Assembly: GCA_937871985.1 (NCBI GenBank)
Contig: CALMPB010000388.1
Span: 1 to 20,339 of the forward strand
Direction of reading: 5' to 3'
From: an uncultured Burkholderiaceae bacterium
Lineage (GTDB): Bacteria; Pseudomonadota; Gammaproteobacteria; Burkholderiales; Burkholderiaceae
Length of the DNA stretch: 20,339 nucleotides
Shown: positions 1 to 7,077 of the stretch, piece after piece
How the letters are laid out: every line of letters starts with the position of its first letter
Position numbering within the stretch: the first letter of the stretch is position 1
The notes under the pieces: model-generated
Told to the model about the DNA's origin: nothing
The model's input: only the letters and a program-made list of their open reading frames with translations
Databases searched by the model: none
Made by a program: the position numbers and the translations under genes

Positions 1-54
1 GCAATGCCGCTGGATGCTTTCAACAAGAAGCTGGCCAGCGTAAAGGCGCCGTAG
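1..54 (+). CDS. C-terminal end of an unidentified protein (partial)
   Basis: Frame 1 reads AMPLDAFNKKLASVKAP followed by TAG at 52-54, so 17 residues remain of a gene that starts before the window. The codons (GCC, CTG, AAG, GCG) fit the other genes here, and the stop is followed directly by GC-rich dyads, as expected at a gene end. The fragment is too short to name a family. It would converge on the TetR gene ending at 194. It could also be chance open frame. Confidence 0.4.
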   Translation, partial: AMPLDAFNKKLASVKAP

Positions 55-56
55 CC

Positions 57-90
57 GGCCGCTCCGGCCTTGTGCCCGCTTTTGCGGGTG
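57..90 (+). terminator. GC-rich hairpins after the partial gene; weak terminator candidate
   Basis: Two short stem-loops follow the TAG: GGCCG (57-61) with CGGCC (65-69), and CCCGC (75-79) with GCGGG (84-88) around a TTTT loop. A short T run (98-101) lies about ten bases after the second stem, too far for a textbook intrinsic terminator. The rest of the 139-bp convergent gap (55-193) shows only another dyad, GCCAAA (151-156) with TTTGGC (164-169), which has no T run. Confidence 0.3.
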
Positions 91-193
91 GGCGCAATTT
101 TACCGCTGGCGTGCCGCAGGCGCGGCCCATCTCTGCGTCAGGCCAGCATGGCCAAAGCGGCCTTTTGGCTGCCGAATTCTCTGGGGTGTCTTT

Positions 194-934
194 TCAGGAA
201 GCGGTGTTTTTCCTGGCCGGCTGTGCAGGTTTGCCCACCGGAAACTTCTCATTGACGATTTTTATCCAGTCTTTCAGGCAGTCGTCGTAGTAGGTTGCGT
301 CCTTGGCCCACATGCGGTTGACGGCCATGCCGCGCACCATGTTCAGGGAAAGGTTGAGAATGGTTCGGGCCTGCTGCGGCGAATGGCCCGCTTTTTTGAA
401 GACTTCCAGCCAAAGCGCGTTGGTGGTCTTGCGGTAGTGATCCATGACCGGGTAGATGCGGGCCATGAGTTCGGGGTCGGTGCGCGACACGACGATGACT
501 TCCAGCGCGGTATGGAAAGGCCAGTCGAAATACACGCTTAGCTGGTCGGAGATAAAGCTTTCGATCGGCTTTTTTACCGCTTGCGGGGTGCGGGCCAGGC
601 GCTGCCCGCGGATGATGCATTCGTCGTACACCGCGGCCGTCGCTGCGATGACGAGTTCGGCCTTGGTGGCGTAGTGATGCATCAGGGCGCCGTTGGAAAG
701 CCCGGCTGTCTTGGCGACCTCCTTGGTGGTCAGCCCGTTGTAGCCTTTGCGCCGAAGAACGCTTATGGTGGCGGCCAGCAAGCGCTCTTTGGCGTCGCGG
801 CTGCGATCCTCCTGCGTGCGGCGCTGCGCTTTGACAGGCTCGGGAACTCGGCCGTCGAGCAAGGGCAGCGCGTCGGATGATTCCGGCTCTGGCGTGGTGT
901 CTTGGCCGATGGAGAGGTTCTTTCTGGAAGCCAT
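194..934 (-). CDS. TetR/AcrR family transcriptional regulator
   Basis: A 246-residue protein with a hydrophilic N-terminal extension of about 45 residues, longer than usual for TetR. A TetR-type helix-turn-helix covers roughly residues 50-95; recognition-helix features include GLTTKEVAKTAGLSNGALMHHY followed by TKAEL. The C-terminal half is the variable ligand and dimer domain and gives no clue to the ligand. It lies downstream of, and on the same strand as, the GntR gene, 97 bp away. A perfect TATAAT on the minus strand (970-975) in that gap could give it its own promoter, but no good -35 is visible. There is no clear Shine-Dalgarno site before the ATG at 934. Target unknown; no copy of the operator seen at 8518 occurs in its upstream gap. 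Confidence 0.9.
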   Translation of the reverse strand: MASRKNLSIGQDTTPEPESSDALPLLDGRVPEPVKAQRRTQEDRSRDAKERLLAATISVLRRKGYNGLTTKEVAKTAGLSNGALMHHYATKAELVIAATAAVYDECIIRGQRLARTPQAVKKPIESFISDQLSVYFDWPFHTALEVIVVSRTDPELMARIYPVMDHYRKTTNALWLEVFKKAGHSPQQARTILNLSLNMVRGMAVNRMWAKDATYYDDCLKDWIKIVNEKFPVGKPAQPARKNTAS

Positions 935-969
935 GCGCGGTGAAGTTCGGATTGATACGGATCGAGCCG

Positions 970-975
970 ATTATA
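970..975 (-). promoter_or_regulatory. TATAAT -10 candidate upstream of the TetR gene
   Basis: The minus strand reads TATAAT 36 bp before the start codon at 934. No hexamer resembling TTGACA lies 16-18 bp upstream, so this is only a candidate or an activator-dependent promoter. Without it, the gene would be read through from the GntR gene. Confidence 0.25.
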
Positions 976-1031
976 TCGTCAGGGGTGTTTCGCTCGCGGC
1001 GGCGACGTTGCAGCACGGTGTTTACCCAAGG

Positions 1032-1811
1032 CTAGGCCCATTCTTCCAGCCTTAGCGTGGCGCGGATCAGGCGCTGTTCTTCCCGTTCGATGTCTTCCAG
1101 GTTTTTCCTGATGCCCCGGATATGCTCTTGCGCGGCTTTGCGCGCCTGCTCGGGCAGCTTCCCGGTTACCGCCTGGAACAGGCGGGCATGCTGGCGGTCG
1201 ATTTGTTTTTTTTGTGTTTCGCGATGGTAAAGGTTGTTGACCGACGCGAGGACCGAGCTGAGCAGCAGGTTGGTAAGCGAACCCAGGGTGTGGACCAGCA
1301 CGGGATTGTGGGAGGCTTCGTAGATGGCAAGATGGAAGGCGTGATCCAGCCTGGCAAGGGTCTGCGGGCTGGCTTCGCGGCCCTGGGCCGCGGCCAGTTG
1401 TTCGTAGCGGCGCGTGATCAGTGCATAGTCGGCTTGCGTGCCGCGCAGCGCGGCCAGCCGGGCGGATTCGGCCTCCAGGAGCTCCCGCACCTCCAGGAGG
1501 TCGAACAGCGTGCGCGGCTGGGAGTCCAGAAGATGCATCATGGGGGTTGTCTGCACGGCTTCGGACATCAGGTTGGCGACGAACGAGCCCTTGCCATGAG
1601 ACGTCGTGATCAGGCCGCGGGCGCGCAAAAGGTTGAGCCCCTCACGCAGCGCCGTCCTCGATACGCCCAGCTTTTCGGTCAGGCGCCTTTCCGAGGGGAG
1701 GGTCTGTCCGGCCTTGAGTACATTGTCGACGATCAGGCGTTCGATTTTCTCGGCGACGGAGTCTGCGACGGTTCGGTTCCTGCCGGTGTCCATTTCTTGG
1801 CGAGTGCTCAT
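1032..1811 (-). CDS. GntR family regulator, FadR/GlcC subfamily, of the glcDEF operon
   Basis: A 259-residue protein with an N-terminal winged helix (about residues 13-80; key stretches LPSERRLTEKLGVSRTALREGL and GKGSFV) and a C-terminal all-helical FCD effector domain (about 95-240). This order and length are typical of the FadR group (GlcC, LldR, PdhR). It is divergent from glcD, the arrangement of glcC and glcDEF in E. coli, so glycolate or another 2-hydroxyacid is the likely effector (inference). The ATG at 1811 lies only 5 bp from an operator and lacks a Shine-Dalgarno site; an in-frame ATG at 1793 preceded by CAAGAA is the alternative start. Two operators upstream imply autoregulation. 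Confidence 0.93.
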   Translation of the reverse strand: MSTRQEMDTGRNRTVADSVAEKIERLIVDNVLKAGQTLPSERRLTEKLGVSRTALREGLNLLRARGLITTSHGKGSFVANLMSEAVQTTPMMHLLDSQPRTLFDLLEVRELLEAESARLAALRGTQADYALITRRYEQLAAAQGREASPQTLARLDHAFHLAIYEASHNPVLVHTLGSLTNLLLSSVLASVNNLYHRETQKKQIDRQHARLFQAVTGKLPEQARKAAQEHIRGIRKNLEDIEREEQRLIRATLRLEEWA

Positions 1812-1815
1812 TATT

Positions 1816-1830
1816 ACTGGTATGACCAGT
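1816..1830. promoter_or_regulatory. GntR (FadR-type) operator 1
   Basis: ACTGGTATGACCAGT is a perfect inverted repeat with 6-bp arms ACTGGT and ACCAGT around ATG. Its core TGGT-N3-ACCA matches the consensus known for FadR-subfamily regulators such as PdhR and LldR. It lies just upstream of the GntR start codon, where binding would block GntR transcription. Confidence 0.75.
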
Positions 1831-1865
1831 CTGATTGATATAGATTTCCTGCTGTGTGTTTCTAG

Positions 1866-1871
1866 ATTATA
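1866..1871 (-). promoter_or_regulatory. TATAAT -10 candidate for the GntR gene
   Basis: A perfect minus-strand TATAAT in the AT-rich gap would place the transcript start near 1859, about 50 bases before the GntR start codon, so operator 1 would lie inside the leader. The -35 region is poor. Confidence 0.35.
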
Positions 1872-1874
1872 TAT

Positions 1875-1903
1875 TTGTTTTTATTAGATAATTTATTTAT
1901 AAA
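1875..1903 (+). promoter_or_regulatory. Candidate sigma-70 promoter for glcDEF
   Basis: TTGTTT (1875-1880), 17 bp, then TATAAA (1898-1903) within the AT-rich stretch 1830-1920. Transcription would start near 1910. Operator 2 (1925-1939) would then lie shortly downstream of the start, a position suited to repression. Other AT-rich hexamers nearby could also serve. Confidence 0.4.
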
Positions 1904-1924
1904 TATGGAAAATAGTTTTTAAAA

Positions 1925-1939
1925 AGTGGTATGTCCAGT
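1925..1939. promoter_or_regulatory. GntR (FadR-type) operator 2
   Basis: AGTGGTATGTCCAGT matches operator 1 at 13 of 15 positions and keeps the TGG-N5-CCA dyad with the same ATG centre. It lies between the candidate glcD promoter and glcD. Finding two copies of one motif in a 212-bp divergent gap makes chance unlikely. Confidence 0.65.
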
Positions 1940-2023
1940 TGATTTTCGTATGGACAAGGCCAGGTTTCTGGTGGAGCATCGTGCTGTCTGCCCTGGGAGC
2001 TATATGAAAAGAGGTATTCAGGC

Positions 2024-3523
2024 ATGAGCCTACTGTACGACGAGCGGGTTGACGGCGTGTTGCCGGATGTGGATAAGCGGGCGGTTCTGGGCGGATTGAG
2101 AGCCGCGGTGCCAGGCCTGCGGATCCTGCACGAGCTGGAAGACCTGCGGCCGTTCGAGTGTGATGGTTTGTCCGCTTATCGCACGGTTCCCATGCTGGCG
2201 GTATTGCCCGAGACGGTCGAGCAGGTGCAGGCCATACTGAAGTTCGCCTCGTCCCATGGCGTGCCGGTGGTGGCGCGCGGGGCGGGAACGGGCTTGTCGG
2301 GCGGCGCCCTGCCGCTGGAAAAAGGCATCTTGCTGGTCATGGCGCGCTTCAACCGTATTCTTTCCATTGATGCCGACGCGGGCCTTGCGCGAGTGCAGCC
2401 GGGGGTGCGCAACCTGGCGATTTCCCAGGAAGCGGCGGATTTCGGGCTGTACTATGCGCCCGATCCTTCCTCCCAGATTGCCTGTTCCATCGGCGGCAAC
2501 GTGGCCGAGAACGCCGGCGGGGTGCATTGCCTGAAATACGGTCTGACGCTGCACAATATTCTCCAGGTTACCGTCGTGACCATCGATGGCGACCTCCTGA
2601 CCCTGGGGTCGGAGGCCCTGGATTGCCCTGGATTCGACCTGGTCGCCCTGTTCACCGGGTCCGAAGGCCTGCTGGGCGTGGTGGTCGAGGTCACGGTGAA
2701 GCTTTTGGCCAAGCCGCAAGCGGCCAAGGTTCTCCTGGCCAGCTTCGACGACGTGGAAAAAGCGGGCGCCGCGGTCGCCATGATCATCGGCGCGGGCATT
2801 GTGCCCGCCGGCCTGGAAATGATGGATAACCTTGCCATCCGGGCGGCGGAAGACTTCGTCCATGCGGGCTATCCTGTCGATGCGCAGGCCATATTGTTGT
2901 GCGAGCTCGACGGCGCGCAGGCCGACGTTGCCGAGGATTGTGCCAGGGTCGACGCCGTCCTGCATGCGGCGGGAGCGGTCGAGGTGCGTGTGGCCAAAGA
3001 CGAGCAAGAGCGCCAGCGTTTCTGGGCCGGACGCAAGAACGCGTTTCCGGCGGTGGGGCGGGTTTCTCCGGATTATTACTGCATGGACGGCACCATCCCG
3101 CGCAAAGAGCTGCCCCGGGTACTGAAGAGAATTGCCGAACTGTCCGAAACGTATGGCCTGCGGGTCGCCAACGTGTTTCATGCGGGCGACGGCAATATGC
3201 ATCCCTTGATCCTGTTCGACGCGAATACACCGGGCGAGATGCAGCGGGCGGAAGACATCGGCGCGAAGATCCTCGAGCTGTGCGTGGAGGTGGGCGGGAC
3301 GATTACGGGCGAACATGGCGTGGGCCGCGAGAAGATCAATCAGATGTGCGCGCAGTTCGACAGCGACGAGCTGCAATACTTTCATGCCTTGAAGGAAGCC
3401 TTCGACCCGCGCCGGTTGTTGAACCCCGGCAAGAACATCCCGACGCTGAACCGTTGCGCCGAGTTCGGGTCGATGCATGTGCACGCCGGAAAAACGGCGC
3501 ATCCAGAACTGGAGCGTTTTTAA
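2024..3523 (+). CDS. glcD: Glycolate oxidase (dehydrogenase) FAD subunit GlcD
   Basis: A 499-residue flavoprotein, the same length as E. coli GlcD and alike from end to end (start MSLLYDERVDG, end HPELERF). The FAD-binding PCMH domain shows GAGTGLSGGALP (about 86-97) and PDPSSQIACSIGGN (about 147-160). The C-terminal FAD-oxidase domain has NVFHAGDGNMHP (about 383-394) and GEHGVG (about 429-434). It oxidises glycolate, and in some relatives D-lactate or other 2-hydroxyacids, passing electrons through GlcE and GlcF to the membrane quinone pool. The ATG has AAGAGG upstream. It is the first gene of glcDEF; its stop shares one base with the glcE start. Confidence 0.96.
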   Translation: MSLLYDERVDGVLPDVDKRAVLGGLRAAVPGLRILHELEDLRPFECDGLSAYRTVPMLAVLPETVEQVQAILKFASSHGVPVVARGAGTGLSGGALPLEKGILLVMARFNRILSIDADAGLARVQPGVRNLAISQEAADFGLYYAPDPSSQIACSIGGNVAENAGGVHCLKYGLTLHNILQVTVVTIDGDLLTLGSEALDCPGFDLVALFTGSEGLLGVVVEVTVKLLAKPQAAKVLLASFDDVEKAGAAVAMIIGAGIVPAGLEMMDNLAIRAAEDFVHAGYPVDAQAILLCELDGAQADVAEDCARVDAVLHAAGAVEVRVAKDEQERQRFWAGRKNAFPAVGRVSPDYYCMDGTIPRKELPRVLKRIAELSETYGLRVANVFHAGDGNMHPLILFDANTPGEMQRAEDIGAKILELCVEVGGTITGEHGVGREKINQMCAQFDSDELQYFHALKEAFDPRRLLNPGKNIPTLNRCAEFGSMHVHAGKTAHPELERF

Positions 3524-4590
3524 TGGACGGGGGCGATCGTTCGGCGGATATCGCCGGCCGCCTGGTGGATCAGGTGCGGCAGGCGATTGCGGGCGGAACG
3601 CCGCTGCGCATCCTCGGTGGAAACAGCAAGGCCATGCTGGGCCGTCCGGTGGAGGCGGCCGAACTCGACATCCGCGATCACCGCGGCATCGTGAAATACG
3701 ATCCAAGCGAACTGGTCGTGACGGTTCGCGCGGGCACGCCGCTTGCCGAGCTGAACGCGGTTCTGGATGCTCAAGGGCAGATGCTGCCTTGCGAGCCGCC
3801 GGAATACGCGGGAAACGCAACCGTTGGAGGCGCGGTGGCCAGCGGCCTTGCGGGGCCCCGCAGGCCCTGGTCGGGCTCGGTGCGGGATTTCGTGCTGGGC
3901 TGCCGCCTTGTCACCGGCCAGGCCAAGCATCTGAGGTTCGGCGGCGAAGTCATGAAGAACGTGGCCGGCTTCGATGTTTCCCGGCTGATGGCTGGCAGTT
4001 TCGGGTGCCTTGGCGTGCTGACCGAATTGTCGTTGAAGGTGCTGCCCAAGGCGCGTGAGTTGCGCTGTTTGTATTTCGACATGGAAGCCGGCGAGGCCCT
4101 GGCCGCGTTGTCCCGCTGGCGCCGAGCCGCCTTGCCTCTGACCGGGGCGCTGTACATGGCCGGCAGGCTGCACGTGCGTCTCGAGGGCGGGGTGGGCTCC
4201 GTGCTGGCCGCCTGCGGCCAGATGGGGGGCGACGAAGAGGCGCCGCAAATCTGGAGCGACCTGCGCGAGCAGCACTTGCCGTTCTTTGGGGACGGCAGGC
4301 CTTTATGGCGCCTTTCCGTTCCGGTCGATGCGCCTGTCGTCGAGCTGCCCGGCGAGAGCCTGCTGGATTGGGGCGGCGCCCAGCGCTGGCTCAAGAGCGA
4401 TGCGCATGCCCAGGAAATACGCGCGCTGGCCGGCTCGTTGGGAGGACATGCCACATGCTTCGCCCCCGGCCCGGGCATCGAGCCGTTTCACCCGCTGCCC
4501 GAAGCGATGCTGCGCATCCAGAAGCGGTTGAAAACCAGCATGGATCCTCACGGAATTTTCAATCCAGGACGCATGTACCCCGACATTTGA
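3523..4590 (+). CDS. glcE: Glycolate oxidase FAD-binding subunit GlcE
   Basis: Begins at the ATG of TAATG (3521-3525), translationally coupled to glcD, and encodes 355 residues; E. coli GlcE has about 350. The open frame continues upstream inside glcD to 2899, but that part is a shadow of glcD. A PCMH-type FAD-binding fold covers about residues 25-190, with GGAVASGLAGPRRPW and KNVAGFDVSRLMAGSFG typical of GlcE. The C-terminus ends PHGIFNPGRMYPDI, the usual close of this family. It is the second flavoprotein-like subunit of the glycolate dehydrogenase complex. glcF follows after 9 bp. Confidence 0.95.
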   Translation: MDGGDRSADIAGRLVDQVRQAIAGGTPLRILGGNSKAMLGRPVEAAELDIRDHRGIVKYDPSELVVTVRAGTPLAELNAVLDAQGQMLPCEPPEYAGNATVGGAVASGLAGPRRPWSGSVRDFVLGCRLVTGQAKHLRFGGEVMKNVAGFDVSRLMAGSFGCLGVLTELSLKVLPKARELRCLYFDMEAGEALAALSRWRRAALPLTGALYMAGRLHVRLEGGVGSVLAACGQMGGDEEAPQIWSDLREQHLPFFGDGRPLWRLSVPVDAPVVELPGESLLDWGGAQRWLKSDAHAQEIRALAGSLGGHATCFAPGPGIEPFHPLPEAMLRIQKRLKTSMDPHGIFNPGRMYPDI

Positions 4591-4599
4591 AGAGCGTCA

Positions 4600-5826
4600 A
4601 TGCAAACCAATCTAAGCGAAAACATCAAAGGCCTGCGGCGCGCGCAAGAAGCCGAAAGCATCCTGAGGTCCTGTGTGCATTGCGGCTTTTGCAACGCAAC
4701 CTGCCCAACCTACCAGATCACGGGCGACGAGCTGGATGGCCCGCGCGGACGCATCTATTTGATCAAGTCGTTTCTGGAAGGCGGGCAGGCAAGCGAAAAG
4801 ACGCAACGGCATCTGGATCGCTGCCTTACATGCAGGAACTGCGAAACGACCTGTCCGTCGGGCGTGCGGTATCACTCGCTGCTTGATATCGGGCGCGCCC
4901 AAATGGCGGAGCACGTTTCCAGGCCATGGAAGCAAAGACTCTTGCGGGGCTGGCTGCGGCTTCTGGTTCCCCGGCGCGCCGCGTTCGGCGCGGCCTTGAC
5001 GGTCGGGCGCTGGCTTCGGCCCTGTCTGCCCACGGCCTGGCAAGAAAAGATTCCGGCGCGGGCGGTTGCGGCCAAGGCGAGGCCGCCCATGCGGCATGGG
5101 CGTAGAGTCCTCATGCTCGAGGGCTGCGTACAGCCTGCGCTATCGCCCAATACGAACGCGGCGGCGGCCCGCGTGCTGGACAGGCTTGGCATCAGCGTTG
5201 CGGCGGCCGCAAGCGCCGGCTGCTGCGGCGCCACCGATTATCATCTGGACGCGCAGGAAAAAGGGCTGGTGCGCGCGCGGCGCAATATCGATGCCTGGTG
5301 GCCGGCCATCGAGGACGGCGCCGAGGCCATCGTGATGACAGCCAGCGGCTGCGGCGCCTTTGTGAAGGAGTACGCGGACCTGCTAAGCCACGACCCCGCC
5401 TACGCGGAAAAGGCCCGGCGCGTAAGCGGTCTGACCCGCGACCTGGCCGAGGTCATCGCCGCCGAGCCGCTGACCGAACTGCGCACTGATCCGCACATGA
5501 AAGTGGCTTTCCACTGTCCGTGCACATTGCAGCATGCCCAGAAACTGGGCGGTTCCGTAGAGCGCATCCTGGAGGCGCTGGGATTCGATCTGGCGCGCGT
5601 GCGGGATGGACATTTGTGTTGCGGATCCGCGGGCACTTACTCGATTACCCAACCCGAACTGGCCACGACGCTGCGCAACAACAAGCTGGATGCCCTGGAG
5701 GCCGAAGGGCCCGATGTGATCGCCACGGCCAATATCGGCTGCCAGGCGCACTTGAACAGCGCGGCGCGCACACCGGTGCGGCACTGGATCGAGCTTGTCG
5801 AGGAAGCCTTGCCTGAACGAGGTTGA
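4600..5826 (+). CDS. glcF: Glycolate oxidase iron-sulfur subunit GlcF
   Basis: A 408-residue protein, matching the family length. Two 4Fe-4S motifs lie at residues 25-36 (CVHCGFCNATCP) and 75-86 (CLTCRNCETTCP). Two later cysteine-rich CCG regions follow (CCGATDYH, and CPCTLQH with CCGSAGTYS), as in GlcF, LldE and heterodisulfide reductase-type subunits. It carries electrons from the flavin subunits to quinone at the cytoplasmic membrane. It is the last gene of the operon and is followed by an intrinsic terminator. No glcG, glcB or glycolate permease gene follows, unlike E. coli. Confidence 0.96.
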   Translation: MQTNLSENIKGLRRAQEAESILRSCVHCGFCNATCPTYQITGDELDGPRGRIYLIKSFLEGGQASEKTQRHLDRCLTCRNCETTCPSGVRYHSLLDIGRAQMAEHVSRPWKQRLLRGWLRLLVPRRAAFGAALTVGRWLRPCLPTAWQEKIPARAVAAKARPPMRHGRRVLMLEGCVQPALSPNTNAAAARVLDRLGISVAAAASAGCCGATDYHLDAQEKGLVRARRNIDAWWPAIEDGAEAIVMTASGCGAFVKEYADLLSHDPAYAEKARRVSGLTRDLAEVIAAEPLTELRTDPHMKVAFHCPCTLQHAQKLGGSVERILEALGFDLARVRDGHLCCGSAGTYSITQPELATTLRNNKLDALEAEGPDVIATANIGCQAHLNSAARTPVRHWIELVEEALPERG

Positions 5827-5841
5827 CTGGAAACTGACAAC

Positions 5842-5874
5842 GCGGCCCTCTCTTTTAAAAGGGCTGCTTTTTTT
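5842..5874 (+). terminator. Intrinsic terminator after glcF
   Basis: An 8-bp stem, GCGGCCCT (5842-5849) with AGGGCTGC (5860-5867) including one G-U pair, a 10-base loop, then seven T (5868-5874). It begins 15 bp after the glcF stop and ends 6 bp before the end of the LysR gene. It has no T run in the minus direction. Confidence 0.85.
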
Positions 5875-5880
5875 CTACGG

Positions 5881-6861
5881 TCATTGCCAGCGCGTGCATA
5901 CCTGGGCGATCTGATCGCGCAGCCATCGATGCAGCGGGTTGTTGTGGGTGCGGTCGTGCCACATGAGCACGACATTGATGGGTTCCAGCTTCAGGGGCGG
6001 CTCGAAGAGCCGGATCGGCGAAATGTCGGTGAATCTTTGCGCGATCCGCTCGGGAATGGTCGCGATGAGATTGGTTTGGGAAATGAGGAAAGGCACCCCC
6101 ATGAACGTCGGCTTCGACAGCGCGATGCGGCGCTGAACGCCCGCGGAGCGCATTGCGCCGTCGATCAGCGCGTTATACATGGTGGCTCCCTCGCCGGGCT
6201 CCAGCGCCACGTGGTTGAAGTCGCAAAAGCGCTCCAGTGACAATGGCCGGTCGAAAAGCTCGTGTTCCGCTCTTGCGATGCCTATCAGGCGATCCGAGAA
6301 CAACGGCCGGATGCGGACATTGTCCGGGGGGCTGGGGAAAAAAGTGAGGGCCATGTCGATTTCCCCGCTGCTCATGATCTCTCCGAGCTTGCGCGGGTTG
6401 GGCCCGACGACGCGAAGCGAGACATTGGGCGCCTGTTTTTGCAGCTCCAGCATCAGGTGGGGCATGACGACGAAGTCGATATAGTCGATAACGATCATGG
6501 TGATCGTCTCTGTGGCCTGGGCCGGGTCGAACGGCTGCTGGTCGTGAACCAGGACATCGACACTGCGCAGAATGTTCTCGACCTCGGGCAGCAGAGCAAG
6601 CGCCTTTTCCGTGGCGATCAGGCCTTTGGCGGATTTTACGAGCAGAGGATCATGGAACAGGTCGCGCAGCTTGGCCAGCGCCAGGCTCATGGAGGACTGG
6701 CTGATTTCCAGGCGGTAAGCGGCCCGTGTAACGTGACATTCCCTGATCAATGCATCGAATGCGACAAGCAGATTCAGATCGACATTCCGAAGGCTCACGG
6801 CATTCTCCATGCATGGCTTGATGGCCGCGCACCCCTCATGACTGCTTGCGCGCTGCATCAA
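5881..6861 (-). CDS. LysR family regulator, NodD/NahR-like subgroup
   Basis: Up to 326 residues from a TTG at 6861. An ATG follows at 6858, and another at 6810 would give a protein starting MENAVSLRNVDLNLL, the typical N-terminus of this subgroup, so I favour 6810. The helix-turn-helix (HVTRAAYRLEISQSSMSLALAKLRDLF then DPLLVKSAKG) is followed by a periplasmic-binding-protein-like effector domain. It is divergent from the cupin/hydrolase pair and probably activates it in response to a pathway compound (inference). A strong AT-rich dyad lies at 6868-6886. The effector cannot be read from sequence. Confidence 0.92.
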   Translation of the reverse strand: MMQRASSHEGCAAIKPCMENAVSLRNVDLNLLVAFDALIRECHVTRAAYRLEISQSSMSLALAKLRDLFHDPLLVKSAKGLIATEKALALLPEVENILRSVDVLVHDQQPFDPAQATETITMIVIDYIDFVVMPHLMLELQKQAPNVSLRVVGPNPRKLGEIMSSGEIDMALTFFPSPPDNVRIRPLFSDRLIGIARAEHELFDRPLSLERFCDFNHVALEPGEGATMYNALIDGAMRSAGVQRRIALSKPTFMGVPFLISQTNLIATIPERIAQRFTDISPIRLFEPPLKLEPINVVLMWHDRTHNNPLHRWLRDQIAQVCTRWQ

Positions 6862-6867
6862 CGAGAA

Positions 6868-6886
6868 ATTAATAGTGGTTATTAAT
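6868..6886. promoter_or_regulatory. Palindromic LysR-type operator candidate
   Basis: ATTAATAGTGGTTATTAAT has perfect 7-bp arms ATTAATA and TATTAAT around GTGGT. It sits in the 216-bp divergent gap next to the LysR gene, where an autoregulatory LysR box is expected. Its AT-rich arms may also hold the promoter of the LysR gene. Confidence 0.5.
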
Positions 6887-7041
6887 CGTGCGAATTGTAG
6901 CAGGCGAGGCCTTAATGTTTAATGAATCCAGTGCTTCAAAAGCGCAATAAATATCAAACAGAGACAACCCTTCTTCACGGTCTGGCAGCCGTCTTTTTTC
7001 ATACTGCATAAGTCATTCCGGCCCGCTTTGGTGCGGCCGGC

Positions 7042-7064
7042 CGGCAAGTCTTTGCCGTTTTTTT
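7042..7064 (+). terminator. Intrinsic terminator within the cupin leader (attenuator or small RNA end)
   Basis: CGGCAA (7042-7047), a GTCT loop, TTGCCG (7052-7057), then seven T (7058-7064). The T run meets the Shine-Dalgarno CGGAGG (7065-7070), with the cupin ATG at 7078. A second dyad, CCGGCC (7018-7023) with GGCCGG (7035-7040), lies just upstream. No gene precedes it on this strand, so it must end a leader transcript or a small RNA from the 6887-7041 region. Confidence 0.65.
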
Positions 7065-7077
7065 CGGAGGTGTAGCA

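Noticed and set aside
194..934. This TetR protein as the repressor of the ABC importer
   Set aside because: No matching operator occurs in its own upstream gap, while the TetR gene at 13493-14230 is adjacent and carries one.
1951..1971. Third GntR site (TGG-N6-CCA and CCAG-N4-CTGG) before glcD
   Set aside because: The half-site spacing or orientation differs from the TGG-N5-CCA of the two good operators.
2899..3522. Upstream extension of the glcE frame into glcD
   Set aside because: The extension is Arg-rich out-of-frame translation of glcD; the TAATG junction at 3521-3525 and the family N-terminus support the start at 3523.
2030..3820. 596-codon open frame on the minus strand opposite glcD and the start of glcE
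   Set aside because: It is a GC-driven antisense shadow: glcD matches its family over its full length, and the antisense product is rich in Arg, His and Gln with no domain.
6915..6950. 11-codon leader ORF before the cupin gene listed as a gene
   Set aside because: The GAGG site and frame are suggestive, but a frame this short is common by chance; mentioned only within the leader finding.
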